Source of the DNA: Chloroflexota bacterium
Lineage (GTDB): Bacteria > Chloroflexota > Dehalococcoidia > DSTF01 > RBG-16-68-14
Length of the DNA: 64,000 nucleotides
Assembly: GCA_029262675.1 (NCBI GenBank)
Contig: JAJCYW010000020.1
Location: 186,001-250,000 of the forward strand
Direction of reading: 5' to 3'
Of this stretch, positions 39,862 to 47,854 are shown in pieces. Positions within the stretch are counted from its first letter, which is position 1. Each line of letters starts with the position of its first letter. The position numbers and the translations under genes were made by a program. Under the pieces are notes generated by a model. That model ran no database searches, was not told the DNA's origin, and was given only the letters and a program-made list of their open reading frames with translations.

Positions 39862-39890
39862 TTGACAGCCCGATCCGGCGCTGATACGTT
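39862..39890 (+). promoter_or_regulatory. Promoter of the enoyl-CoA hydratase operon
   Basis: TTGACA (39862-39867) and TACGTT (39885-39890), 17-base spacer. ATG 39902 lies 11 bases after the -10, so the leader is only about five bases. The same TACGTT -10 is used before rplY. Confidence 0.65.
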
Positions 39891-39901
39891 GCATACCACC
39901 C

Positions 39902-40645
39902 ATGGCCTATCACACGCTGCGTCTGGAAATCGATGGCCCCGTGGCGGTGCTCCGGCTGGCGCGGCCCGGCCGCGGCAACCCGATCGACAGCGCCTTCCTC
40001 CGCGAGCTGGCTGACGTCTGCACCACCCTTAACGACGACGAGTCGGTCCGCGTGACGGTGCTCACTGCGGACGGCGATGTCTTCTCCAACGGCTGGGACG
40101 GCGAACGAGGGCAGGCGGACGGTGATCCGTTCGCGCCGCTGGAGTCGATGGGCCAGCCAATAATGTGCGCGGTCAACGGTGCGGCGAAGAGCGCGGGGCT
40201 GGAACTGGCGCTGGCGTGCGACGTGCGCATCGCCTCCGAGACGGCCACGTTCTGCCTGCCGGAGACGGCGCTGGGTACGCTGCCCTCTGCGGGCGGGACA
40301 CAGCGGCTGCCGCGCATCGCCGGCCAGGCGGCGGCGCTGAGAATGGTGTTGCTGGGCGAGGAGATCGATGCTGAGGAGGCATATCGGATCGGCCTCGTCA
40401 GCGAGCTGCATCCCGCGGAAGAGCTGATCCCGGCGGCCATTCGGATGGCGCAGCGCATGGCGTCACGCGGGCCGATCGCGCTGCGCTACGCGAAGGAGGC
40501 CGTTCGCCGTGGCTCGGAACAGCCGCTGGACGAGGCGCTGCAGTACGAAACCGACCTCACCATCATCCTCCAGGCGACGGAAGACCGCGACGAAGGCGTG
40601 CGTGCGTTTCTGGAGAAGCGGGAGCCCGAGTTTCATGGCCGCTAG
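39902..40645 (+). CDS. Enoyl-CoA hydratase/isomerase family protein (copy 1)
   Basis: A 247-residue crotonase-fold protein. It has MAYHTLRLEIDGPVAVLRLA at the start, SNGWDGERGQADG in the first oxyanion loop, and GAAKSAGLELALACDVRIAS followed by PETALGTLPSAGGTQRLPRI, the second glutamate region. The active-site pattern fits hydratase or related CoA reactions, not a unique one. It leads a run with an SRPBCC gene and a second crotonase. Confidence 0.88.
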   Translation: MAYHTLRLEIDGPVAVLRLARPGRGNPIDSAFLRELADVCTTLNDDESVRVTVLTADGDVFSNGWDGERGQADGDPFAPLESMGQPIMCAVNGAAKSAGLELALACDVRIASETATFCLPETALGTLPSAGGTQRLPRIAGQAAALRMVLLGEEIDAEEAYRIGLVSELHPAEELIPAAIRMAQRMASRGPIALRYAKEAVRRGSEQPLDEALQYETDLTIILQATEDRDEGVRAFLEKREPEFHGR

Positions 40646-40660
40646 GGGTCGCTAACTGCC

Positions 40661-41104
40661 GTGTTCGCCTTTGTGCTCAAGACACCCATCGATGCCACGC
40701 CCGCGCGCGTCTGGCGCGCTCTCTGCGATCCGGCCGAGGTAGTGGTCTGGGACAGCGGTGTCGCGTCGGCATTCGACGCTCCGCCCGACTACCCACAGCC
40801 CGGCCAGCACGTCCGGTGGCGCTACACGGACGGCCCGTTCCGCACGCTCCACGACCGGCCGCAAGAGGTTGAGCCGGAGCGCACGCTGCGTTCGCTGATC
40901 TCGGTCGGGCCGTTTCGCTTCGACGAGACCTACACGTTGGTAGAGTCGAACGGCGGCTGTTTGCTGACGACGGAGATGGAAGCAAGTCTGCCCGTACCGG
41001 CCCTCGGGCTGGTTATTGAGAAGCTCGTAATCGGGCCGCAGACAGAGCGTACTGTAGAGGCATCCATGGCTGCCCTGAAGCGTCACTGCGAGGCTGGCAC
41101 GTGA
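40661..41104 (+). CDS. SRPBCC (START-like) domain protein
   Basis: A 147-residue protein beginning at GTG 40661 (FAFVLKTPIDATPARVWRAL). HVRWRYTDGPFRTLHD, YTLVESNGGCLLTTEMEASL and a C-terminal helix ERTVEASMAALKRHCE follow, the usual helix-grip ligand-binding fold. Polyketide cyclase-like and lipid-binding members exist. It overlaps the following hydratase by 4 bases (GTGA), so the two are coupled, which suggests a CoA-linked hydrophobic substrate. Confidence 0.78.
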   Translation: MFAFVLKTPIDATPARVWRALCDPAEVVVWDSGVASAFDAPPDYPQPGQHVRWRYTDGPFRTLHDRPQEVEPERTLRSLISVGPFRFDETYTLVESNGGCLLTTEMEASLPVPALGLVIEKLVIGPQTERTVEASMAALKRHCEAGT

Positions 41105-41814
41105 GCGCTTTCGAGACGATTCGCTACGAGAAGGACGGCGGCGTGGTGCGCGTCACGTTAAACCGGCCGGATGTGCTGAATGCCGTCAACCTACAGATGC
41201 GGGACGATCTCTGGGAGGGGTTTCACGCCTTTCGAGACGACCCCGACGCCCGCGTGCTGATCTTGCGCGGCGATGGCAAGGCATTCTCGGCCGGCGCGGA
41301 CATCGGCGATTTCGGTACCGCGCCGTCGCTCGTAGAAGCGCGGCGTGCCCGCCGCGAGCGCGACCTCTGGGCGCTGCTGCTGCACTTGCCGAAGCCGACG
41401 ATAGCCGCCGTGCATGGCTACGCGCTCGGCGCGGGCTGCGAGATGAGCCTGTTGTGCGACCTTCGCGTTGCTGCCGACGATGCCCGCTTCGGCTTGCCGG
41501 AAGTTGGCCTCGGCTACATACCGTCGGCCGGTGGTACGCAGACGCTGCCGCGGACGGTGCCGCCTGGCGTAGCGCGGCAGATGATCCTGACGGGCGACCC
41601 AATCGATGCCGCCGAGGCCTTCCGCGTTGGATTGGTCCACCGCGTCGTCCCAAATGAGGAGCTCGACGCAGCGGCGCTCGCCTGGGCCGAGACACTCGCC
41701 GGTAGCGACGCCGGCGTGCTGGCGGCGGCCAAGGCGGCCGTGCTGCGCGGCCTCGACCTACCGCTCGCGGACGGCCTCGCGCTGGAGTCTCGGCTGGCGG
41801 CGCAGCTACGCTAG
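41101..41814 (+). CDS. Enoyl-CoA hydratase/isomerase family protein (copy 2)
   Basis: A 237-residue crotonase starting at GTG 41101 (SAFETIRYEKDGGVVRVTLN). FSAGADIGDF replaces the SNGWD loop of copy 1, and HGYALGAGCEMSLLCDLRVA then PEVGLGYIPSAGGTQTLPR carry the second glutamate. This is the more canonical of the two copies. It ends a coupled run with the SRPBCC gene. Confidence 0.9.
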   Translation: MSAFETIRYEKDGGVVRVTLNRPDVLNAVNLQMRDDLWEGFHAFRDDPDARVLILRGDGKAFSAGADIGDFGTAPSLVEARRARRERDLWALLLHLPKPTIAAVHGYALGAGCEMSLLCDLRVAADDARFGLPEVGLGYIPSAGGTQTLPRTVPPGVARQMILTGDPIDAAEAFRVGLVHRVVPNEELDAAALAWAETLAGSDAGVLAAAKAAVLRGLDLPLADGLALESRLAAQLR

Positions 41815-41824
41815 CAGGCCCGCA

Positions 41825-41901
41825 TCTGACTCACCTCCTCGCGTCAGAGCAGCCCTCAGTATCGGCTTGCCCCGATACTGCAAGCTCGCCGTGAGGCGAG
41901 C
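41825..41901. repeat. Cluster of three hairpins after the enoyl-CoA hydratase run
   Basis: TCTGAC/GTCAGA (41825-41847), the 9-bp CAGTATCGG/CCGATACTG (41857-41880) and GCTCGCC-GTGA-GGCGAGC (41884-41901) stand in a row, just before a promoter. They may terminate the upstream operon or mark a REP-type element. Confidence 0.6.
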
Positions 41902-41904
41902 CCG

Positions 41905-41934
41905 TTGCCTGAACACCCGCAGATGCGATAGATT
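41905..41934 (+). promoter_or_regulatory. Promoter of the acyl-CoA synthetase gene
   Basis: TTGCCT (41905-41910), 18-base spacer, TAGATT (41929-41934). The transcript then has about 70 bases before ATG 42014, with GGGGTGG as ribosome site. Confidence 0.55.
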
Positions 41935-42013
41935 ATGTCGCTAAGTGAAACTGAAGTCGCCCGCGTAGCTGCGTGACGGCGTCTCAATGATTCATGGGAT
42001 ATAGGGGTGGTGT

Positions 42014-43579
42014 ATGAATACTGCTGAGTTCCTGACGATAAGCTCTTCCATGGTGCCGGACCGCCTGGCGCTGGCCTGCGGCGACAGGCAGGTCACCTAC
42101 ATGGAGCTGGCGCTGCGCGTGAACCGCATGGCGAACGCGCTCCAGTCGCTGGGAGTCAAGCGCGGCAGCGCGGTCGCCGTGATGGCGATGAACTCGCCGG
42201 AGTACGTCGAGACCTACTACGCCTGCGCCAAGCTGGGCGCGACGTTTGTGCCGCTGAACTTCCGGGCCAAGCACGAAGAGCTGGACCACATGGTGAACGC
42301 ATCGGAGGCGCAGGTGCTCTTCGTCGGCGAGCGCTACCTCGAACTCGTCGAGGGGCTTAAGCCCAAGTTCAGCGGCGTACGGGAGTACGTCTGTTACGAG
42401 TCCGAGCAGGACGGCATGCGCGGATACGAAGCGATCCTCGACAACGCATCGGAGGACGAAGTCTACGTCGAGATCGACGAGAACGACCCCACGATCTTGA
42501 TGTATACCAGTGGCACAACGGCGCTCCCCAAGGGGGTCGTACTGACGTACCTGACGCTCTCGGTCTACGTGACGAACACGATGAACCCCGCAGACCCGGG
42601 ATTAGAGCCGGACGTAACGATGCTCTCTGTGCCCATCTACCACGTCGCGGGCGCGACGGCGATCATGTCCAGCATCTGGGGCGGTCGCACGCTGGCGATT
42701 TTGCCGGCGTTCACGCCGGAGGGCTGGCTGGAGACGGTACAGCAGCACGGCGTTACGCACAGCTTCATCGTCCCGACGATGCTCAAGCGCGTCATGGAGC
42801 ATGAGAACTTCGACGACTACAAACTCGACACGCTGAAACTTATCACCTACGGCGCCGCGCCGATGCCGTACGAGGTTGTCAGCAAGGCTGTCGACGTCTT
42901 CGACTGCGGTTTGATGAACGCCTACGGCCAGACGGAGAGCACGTCGACGCTCACCTATCTCGGCCCGGAGGACCACGACATCCCCAAGGAGGCGGGCCCT
43001 GAGCGCGAGCAGAAGCTGCGCCGTCTGCGGTCGGTCGGTCGCGCTATGGACGACATTGAAGTCGCCATCATGGACGCGGAGAACGAGGCGCTGCCCGCAG
43101 GCGAAGAGGGTGAGATCTGCGTCACCGGCTCCCGCATCATGCGCGAGTACCACAAGCAGGCCGACGAGACTGCCGAGGCCATCGTCGACGGCTGGCTGCA
43201 TACGGGCGATGTCGGCTATCTGGATGAAGACGGCTACCTCTTCATCACCGGCCGAACGAAGGACCTGATCATCCGCGGCGGCGAGAACATCTCGACCGGC
43301 GAGATCGAGGACGCGCTGGAAGCTCACCCACAGATCGAGGAGGCGGCCGTGATCGGCGTCTCCGACGTCGAGTGGGGAGAAGTCGTGAAGGCCGTGCTCG
43401 TCGCGGCCGCCGACGAACGGCCCAGCTTCGAAGAGATCGTCGTGCATTGCAAGGGCCAGCTTGCCAGCTATAAGGCGCCTGCATATGTCGCGTACGTCGA
43501 TGAGCTGCCGCGTAACCCGCTCGGCAAGATACTCAAGACAGAACTGCGCAAGCACCACGGCGAGCCGGATAATTCCTAG
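42014..43579 (+). CDS. AMP-forming acyl-CoA synthetase
   Basis: Activates a carboxylic acid to its CoA thioester through an acyl-adenylate. The 521-residue protein has the phosphate loop MYTSGTTALPKGVV, NAYGQTEST, GEICVTGSRIMREYHKQAD, GWLHTGDVGYLDEDGYLFI with GRTKDLIIRGGENIS, and the catalytic lysine region NPLGKILKTELRK at the C-terminus. Chain length cannot be told. Linked to the crotonase run upstream, it points to a fatty- or aromatic-acid pathway. Confidence 0.92.
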   Translation: MNTAEFLTISSSMVPDRLALACGDRQVTYMELALRVNRMANALQSLGVKRGSAVAVMAMNSPEYVETYYACAKLGATFVPLNFRAKHEELDHMVNASEAQVLFVGERYLELVEGLKPKFSGVREYVCYESEQDGMRGYEAILDNASEDEVYVEIDENDPTILMYTSGTTALPKGVVLTYLTLSVYVTNTMNPADPGLEPDVTMLSVPIYHVAGATAIMSSIWGGRTLAILPAFTPEGWLETVQQHGVTHSFIVPTMLKRVMEHENFDDYKLDTLKLITYGAAPMPYEVVSKAVDVFDCGLMNAYGQTESTSTLTYLGPEDHDIPKEAGPEREQKLRRLRSVGRAMDDIEVAIMDAENEALPAGEEGEICVTGSRIMREYHKQADETAEAIVDGWLHTGDVGYLDEDGYLFITGRTKDLIIRGGENISTGEIEDALEAHPQIEEAAVIGVSDVEWGEVVKAVLVAAADERPSFEEIVVHCKGQLASYKAPAYVAYVDELPRNPLGKILKTELRKHHGEPDNS

Positions 43580-43652
43580 ATCGTCCCTCGACTCCTGGTC
43601 TCGGGACGTGTGCCAGCCTCGCTCGCGTTTCGCAAATTGGATCACGCTTCGC

Positions 43653-43713
43653 AAATCAGATTGCAGTGGTTACCACTGGCGCTGAGCCCACGAGGCGATT
43701 CGCGATCTGATTT
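43653..43713. repeat. Nested inverted repeats in a gene-free spacer
   Basis: AAATCAGAT (43653-43661) and ATCTGATTT (43705-43713) enclose a perfect hairpin CAGTGG-TTA-CCACTG (43664-43678). TTGTTA follows. The 223-base spacer holds no gene; this structure may terminate the acyl-CoA synthetase transcript. Two TTCGCAAA copies lie just upstream. Confidence 0.55.
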
Positions 43714-43803
43714 GTTAGACTTATTGCAACCGCGTCTTGGTGACTAACATCACGTAACTAGCAGGCCGTATCTATGAAGATGGAACGGTAGGGGACCTAA
43801 GAA

Positions 43804-44784
43804 ATGGCGCATACCGTTCATCGCGAGGATCTCGACACGCTCCAGGACGACTGGGCCCGGCTTCTGGAAGCAGTTCCGGAGCCCGTGCCGTTTGTCCACC
43901 CCGCATGGCAGCGGGTCTGGCTGGACGAGTTCCTGGACGGTCGCGAACTGCACCTCTACGCCGTACGTGACGGCGGCGAGTTGATCGGCGTCGCACCGCT
44001 GCTGAAGGACGGCGATGGCCTCACCCTGGTCGGCCACTACTCGATCTGCGACTACATGGATTTCGTCGTTGCACCCGGCCGCGCCCGCGATGTCCTCAGC
44101 GCGCTGCTGGATACGCTTGTAGGCGAAGACTGGTCGCAGATCGAGCTGCGAGGCCTGCGTGAGGGCTCACCAACGCTGGAGGAGCTGCCCGCGCTGGCCG
44201 AGTCGAAAGGGCTGACGTGGCGCTGTGAGGACGAAGCGGTTGCTCCCCGCATTACGCTGGCCGATGGCTGGGAGCCCTACCTGGCGAGCCTCGCGAAGAA
44301 GGAACGTCACGAGCTGCGACGTAAAACGCGCAAGCTTCAGGGCGCGGGTGATTTGGAAGTCAACACATACACGACGCCGCAGGATGTCGAAGCGCATCTG
44401 CCCGTCTTGCTGAGGTTCATGGTCGAGAGCCGCACGGACAAGGCTAACTTTCTATCGGAGCAGATGGGCCTCTTCTTCCACCGGGCGACGCAGGCGCTGG
44501 CCGCACACGGCCTGGTGCGCCTCTACGAGATGGAGCTGGACGCGACGCCGGTGGCGTCCGTGCTCTGCTTCGACCAGGGCGGGCAATTCTACATGTATAA
44601 CAGCGGCTACGACCCAGAGTACGCGGCCATGTCCGCCGGACTGGTCTCAAAGGGATTCTGCGTTCAGGATGCCATCGAGTCCGGCCGCCACTGCGTCGAC
44701 ATGCTGCGCGGCGATGAAGCCTACAAGTACAAACTGGGGGGAGAGGACCAGAAGATCTACCGCTGCGTTATCTCGCGCGCGTAG
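43804..44784 (+). CDS. GNAT acyltransferase, CelD/BcsL (FemAB-like) type
   Basis: A 326-residue two-domain GNAT-like protein of the Acetyltransf_6 group. It contains PFVHPAWQRVWLDEFLDG, LIGVAPLLKDGDGLTLVGHY, ASLAKKERHELRRKTRKLQG, a central FMVESRTDKANFLSEQMGLF, LVRLYEMELDATPVASVLCF and the end VDMLRGDEAYKYKLGGED. Relatives act in cell-envelope polysaccharide modification or aminoacyl/acyl transfer. It precedes a glycosyltransferase by 18 bases and is probably cotranscribed. Confidence 0.8.
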   Translation: MAHTVHREDLDTLQDDWARLLEAVPEPVPFVHPAWQRVWLDEFLDGRELHLYAVRDGGELIGVAPLLKDGDGLTLVGHYSICDYMDFVVAPGRARDVLSALLDTLVGEDWSQIELRGLREGSPTLEELPALAESKGLTWRCEDEAVAPRITLADGWEPYLASLAKKERHELRRKTRKLQGAGDLEVNTYTTPQDVEAHLPVLLRFMVESRTDKANFLSEQMGLFFHRATQALAAHGLVRLYEMELDATPVASVLCFDQGGQFYMYNSGYDPEYAAMSAGLVSKGFCVQDAIESGRHCVDMLRGDEAYKYKLGGEDQKIYRCVISRA

Positions 44785-44802
44785 GTCCCGGCCCGTAATC
44801 GC

Positions 44803-46053
44803 ATGTACCGCATCGCAGTTCTCAGCTACCATACGTCGCCGCTCGCTCCCCTCGGCGGCGCAGAAACGGGCGGCCTCAACGTCTACGTCCTGGAGCTGGC
44901 CAGTGAGCTGGCCGAACGCGGTCACACCGTCGATGTCTTTACGCGCCGCACGGACCCGGCGCAGGCAGAGATCGTCCATATCGGCGAAGGCGCACCGGGC
45001 ACCCGCATCATCCACATCGACGCCGGCCCGGCGCGCTACCTCGAGAAGCGAGCGCTGGACGCTCACCTCGATGCCTTCGAGGCGGGCGTCGCAGGTTTCG
45101 CGGAGCGTGAGTCGCTCTCGTACGATGTCGTGCATAGCCACTACTGGCTCTCCGGTGTCGCCGGCGCGAAGCTGAAGGTTCGCTGGGGCGTGCCCCACGT
45201 CGCGATGTTCCACACGCTGGGCGAGGTCAAGGCGCGCGCCCGCGTCAGCGAACGCGAGCCGGAACCGCGTCTCGCCGCGGAGCGCATGATCGCACAAGAC
45301 GCGGACAAGATCGTCGTCGCAAGCCGCGACGAGCAGCAGTTACTCGTGCGCCACTATGACGCCGACCCGGACCGCATCGCGGTCGTGCCGTGCGGCGTCA
45401 ACCTCGGCATGTTCCAGCCGGTCGATAAGGACGAAGCGCGGCAGCAGCTCGGCCTCGGCGACGACGACCAGATCCTTCTCTTCGTTGGCCGCATCGAGCC
45501 GCTAAAGGGGGTCGATATCCTGCTCGGGGCGGCCGCGCAGATGGAAGGCCAGTCCGACTGTTTCGTGCTCGTCATCGGCGGCGACAGCGACGCTCGCACC
45601 GGCGAGATGGCCCACCTGCGGGACCTGGCCGAAGAGCTCGGCATCGCCGAGCGCGTCAGCTTCCTCGGCGCCGTCGACCATGAACGTCTACCGCTCTTCT
45701 ACAGCGCCGCCGATGTCTGCGTGGTGCCGTCGTTCTACGAGAGTTTTGGCCTCGTCGCGCTCGAGGCGATGGCCTGCGGCACGCCCGTCGTCGCGTCACG
45801 CGTCGGCGGCCTCACCGTCGCGGTGCGCGATGGCGAGACCGGATACCTGATTCCGTGGCGCTGCCCGGAGCCGTTCGCGGAGCGGCTGGAACTGCTGCTG
45901 GGCAACGACGAGCTCCGGCGTGCCTTCGGCCAGGCCGCGCGCGAAGAGGTGGAACGTTTCCGCTGGAGCAACGTCGCCGAAGCCGTCCTCGGCATCTACG
46001 GCGAGGTCATCGACGGCACACCCGCTCGCACGACGGCCGTCTTTCGCAACTAG
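44803..46053 (+). CDS. GT4-family glycosyltransferase (MshA / sucrose-phosphate-synthase-like)
   Basis: A 416-residue GT-B enzyme. The N-terminal domain reads SYHTSPLAPLGGAETGGLNV, VVHSHYWLSGVAGAKLKVRW and AMFHTLGEVKARARV, strongly resembling actinobacterial MshA. The C-terminal domain has VGRIEPLKGVDILLGAAAQ and the EX7E donor motif ESFGLVALEAMACGTPVVAS. In mycothiol synthesis MshA joins GlcNAc to inositol phosphate; the adjacent PIG-L deacetylase would match MshB. Alternatively the pair makes envelope glycans. UDP-sugar use is inferred from the family. Confidence 0.88.
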   Translation: MYRIAVLSYHTSPLAPLGGAETGGLNVYVLELASELAERGHTVDVFTRRTDPAQAEIVHIGEGAPGTRIIHIDAGPARYLEKRALDAHLDAFEAGVAGFAERESLSYDVVHSHYWLSGVAGAKLKVRWGVPHVAMFHTLGEVKARARVSEREPEPRLAAERMIAQDADKIVVASRDEQQLLVRHYDADPDRIAVVPCGVNLGMFQPVDKDEARQQLGLGDDDQILLFVGRIEPLKGVDILLGAAAQMEGQSDCFVLVIGGDSDARTGEMAHLRDLAEELGIAERVSFLGAVDHERLPLFYSAADVCVVPSFYESFGLVALEAMACGTPVVASRVGGLTVAVRDGETGYLIPWRCPEPFAERLELLLGNDELRRAFGQAAREEVERFRWSNVAEAVLGIYGEVIDGTPARTTAVFRN

Positions 46054-46055
46054 CG

Positions 46056-46886
46056 ATGGGCGCGCTGGATAGAATCAAGAACCTCTTGCCCTGGGGCAAC
46101 GACCCCGCGCCAACCGAGGAGATCGGTAGCGACGGGCCGCTGACCGCGATGGTGATCGTCGCCCACCCCGACGATGCCGAGTTCCTCTGCGGCGGTACTG
46201 TCGCCAAGTGGTGCGCGCAGGGTTGGACACTCTATTACGTCCTGGCGACGAGCGGCGACAAAGGTACCCATGACGAAGCGCTAAGCCAGCAGGAGCTGGC
46301 CGCCCTGCGCGAGCAGGAGCAGCGCGACGCTTGCGACGTGCTGGGCGTGAAGGAGACCATCTTCCTGGGCCACCCGGACGGATACCTGCAGCCGAGCATT
46401 GAGCTGCGCGGCGAGGTGGTGCGGCTGCTGCGCCAGTATCGGCCCGACGTCGTCATCACGTGGGATGGCTTTCGCACCGGCTTCAACCACGCCGACCACC
46501 GCGCTGTCGGCATCGCCGTGCGCGACGCGGTCTACCCCGCAGTTCGCGATCATCTCTACTACCCGAACGACAAGGCAGATGGCCTGGACGCACACCAGGT
46601 GAACGAGATGCTGCTCGCCGGCACCGAGGACGCCGACTATCGCGTCGACATCGGCGACTACGTCGATACGAAGATCGACGCCATCCTCTGTCACCGCAGC
46701 CAGATCGGCGGCACGCCGGAAGAGGTAAAGAAGCGCTGGATGGAGCGCGCCCGGGCATCGCAGCAGGGCCGCATCGTCGAGTCGTTCAAGCGCGTCAGTA
46801 TCCGCCGGTCGAATCGGCCCGTTCAGCCGCCGGACGAGAAGGCAGCCGAAACTGTGAAGATAGAGCCGGCACACACGCCGAGCTGA
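46056..46886 (+). CDS. PIG-L family GlcNAc deacetylase
   Basis: A 276-residue zinc deacetylase of the MshB/BshB/PIG-L family. AHPDD at 36-40 provides the first metal ligands, and FNHADHRAVG about 145-155 supplies the third. ATSGDKGTHDE and FLGHPDGYLQPSIELRGEVV are also typical. ATG 46056 directly follows the glycosyltransferase stop by 2 bases. The longer frame from 45855 runs inside that gene and is rejected. It likely deacetylates an N-acetylglucosaminyl product of the neighbour. Confidence 0.9.
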   Translation: MGALDRIKNLLPWGNDPAPTEEIGSDGPLTAMVIVAHPDDAEFLCGGTVAKWCAQGWTLYYVLATSGDKGTHDEALSQQELAALREQEQRDACDVLGVKETIFLGHPDGYLQPSIELRGEVVRLLRQYRPDVVITWDGFRTGFNHADHRAVGIAVRDAVYPAVRDHLYYPNDKADGLDAHQVNEMLLAGTEDADYRVDIGDYVDTKIDAILCHRSQIGGTPEEVKKRWMERARASQQGRIVESFKRVSIRRSNRPVQPPDEKAAETVKIEPAHTPS

Positions 46887-47803
46887 TGGACGCGGAAGAG
46901 TTCGCCTACGCTGCCTTCATCGTCGGATTCGTAGTCACCGCGATCTCGGGCCTCTGTTATTTGGCCCTCCCGCTCTGGCCGCGCGTCGCGTATCGCACTG
47001 CGGCGACGGACGCGGGCGCCACGATGACGGTTACGGCCCCAGGCTTGGTACCGGGCTGGATCGGTCCGGCCGCGACGGCGAACAGCTGGCTGGCGCTGGC
47101 CGTGCTCTCGGCGTCGATCGCGGCGCGCTGGGTCGCCGGCGGGCGGCCGCCGCTATCGAACATGTGGGAGTTCACCGTCGCCTTCGGCTGGGCCATTCTG
47201 CTGTTCTACACGTTGTTCGAGCTGCGGTCTCGGCTCGATGTCGAGGACTGGCCGGGCGCCCGCGTCGTCGGCGCCGTCGTGGTGCCGGTGGCGCTGGGGA
47301 TGTTCGCTGTGTCGCTGATCTACTTTCCGTCGGACGTACGGCCACTGGTACCGGCGCTTCAATCGAGCCGCATTCTCGGCGCGCACGTGACGACCATGGT
47401 TCTCTCGTACGCGGCGCTCTCCGTGTCGTTCGGCGCCGCGGTGCTCTACCTGGTGCAGGGCAGCGGCGCGCGGCGCTTCGACCGGCTGCCCGCCGGCGAT
47501 ACGCTGGAGGTGGTCGCGAACCGCTCGGTGCTCATCGGTTTCCCACTGCTGACCATCGGTGTCGCGCTTGGGGCCTACTGGGCCTACTCGGCTTGGGGCC
47601 GCTACTGGGGCTGGGACCCCAAAGAGACCTCGGCGCTGGTGACGTGGTTGATCTACGCGGGCTACCTGCACGCACGCAACCTGCGAGGCTGGAAGGGACA
47701 GGGTTCGGCCTGGCTGCTCGTCGCCGGCTTCGGTGCGGTGCTCTTCACCTACTTCGCCGTCAACCTCTGGGTGAGCGGCCTCCACTCCTACGCGGGCGTC
47801 TGA
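46886..47803 (+). CDS. ccsA: Cytochrome c biogenesis protein CcsA/CcsB (CcmC-like)
   Basis: A 305-residue polytopic protein of the System II heme handling family, with several hydrophobic helices and the tryptophan-rich heme motif WGRYWGWDPKETSALVTWL near residues 235-255. Histidines in HVTTMVLSYAALSVSFG, YLHARNLRGW and SGLHSYAGV are expected axial or export-side residues. The start codon shares one base with the deacetylase stop. ResB-like partner ccsB is not in the window. Confidence 0.88.
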   Translation: MDAEEFAYAAFIVGFVVTAISGLCYLALPLWPRVAYRTAATDAGATMTVTAPGLVPGWIGPAATANSWLALAVLSASIAARWVAGGRPPLSNMWEFTVAFGWAILLFYTLFELRSRLDVEDWPGARVVGAVVVPVALGMFAVSLIYFPSDVRPLVPALQSSRILGAHVTTMVLSYAALSVSFGAAVLYLVQGSGARRFDRLPAGDTLEVVANRSVLIGFPLLTIGVALGAYWAYSAWGRYWGWDPKETSALVTWLIYAGYLHARNLRGWKGQGSAWLLVAGFGAVLFTYFAVNLWVSGLHSYAGV

Positions 47804-47854
47804 GAGGATATCCTGCTCTGCCAGCCGCTGTCGCGCGTGGCAGTCGTGACATCC

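Noticed and set aside
45855..46055. Longer start of the PIG-L deacetylase
   Set aside because: These codons lie inside the glycosyltransferase gene and are Arg/Ala-rich; ATG 46056 follows the stop by two bases.
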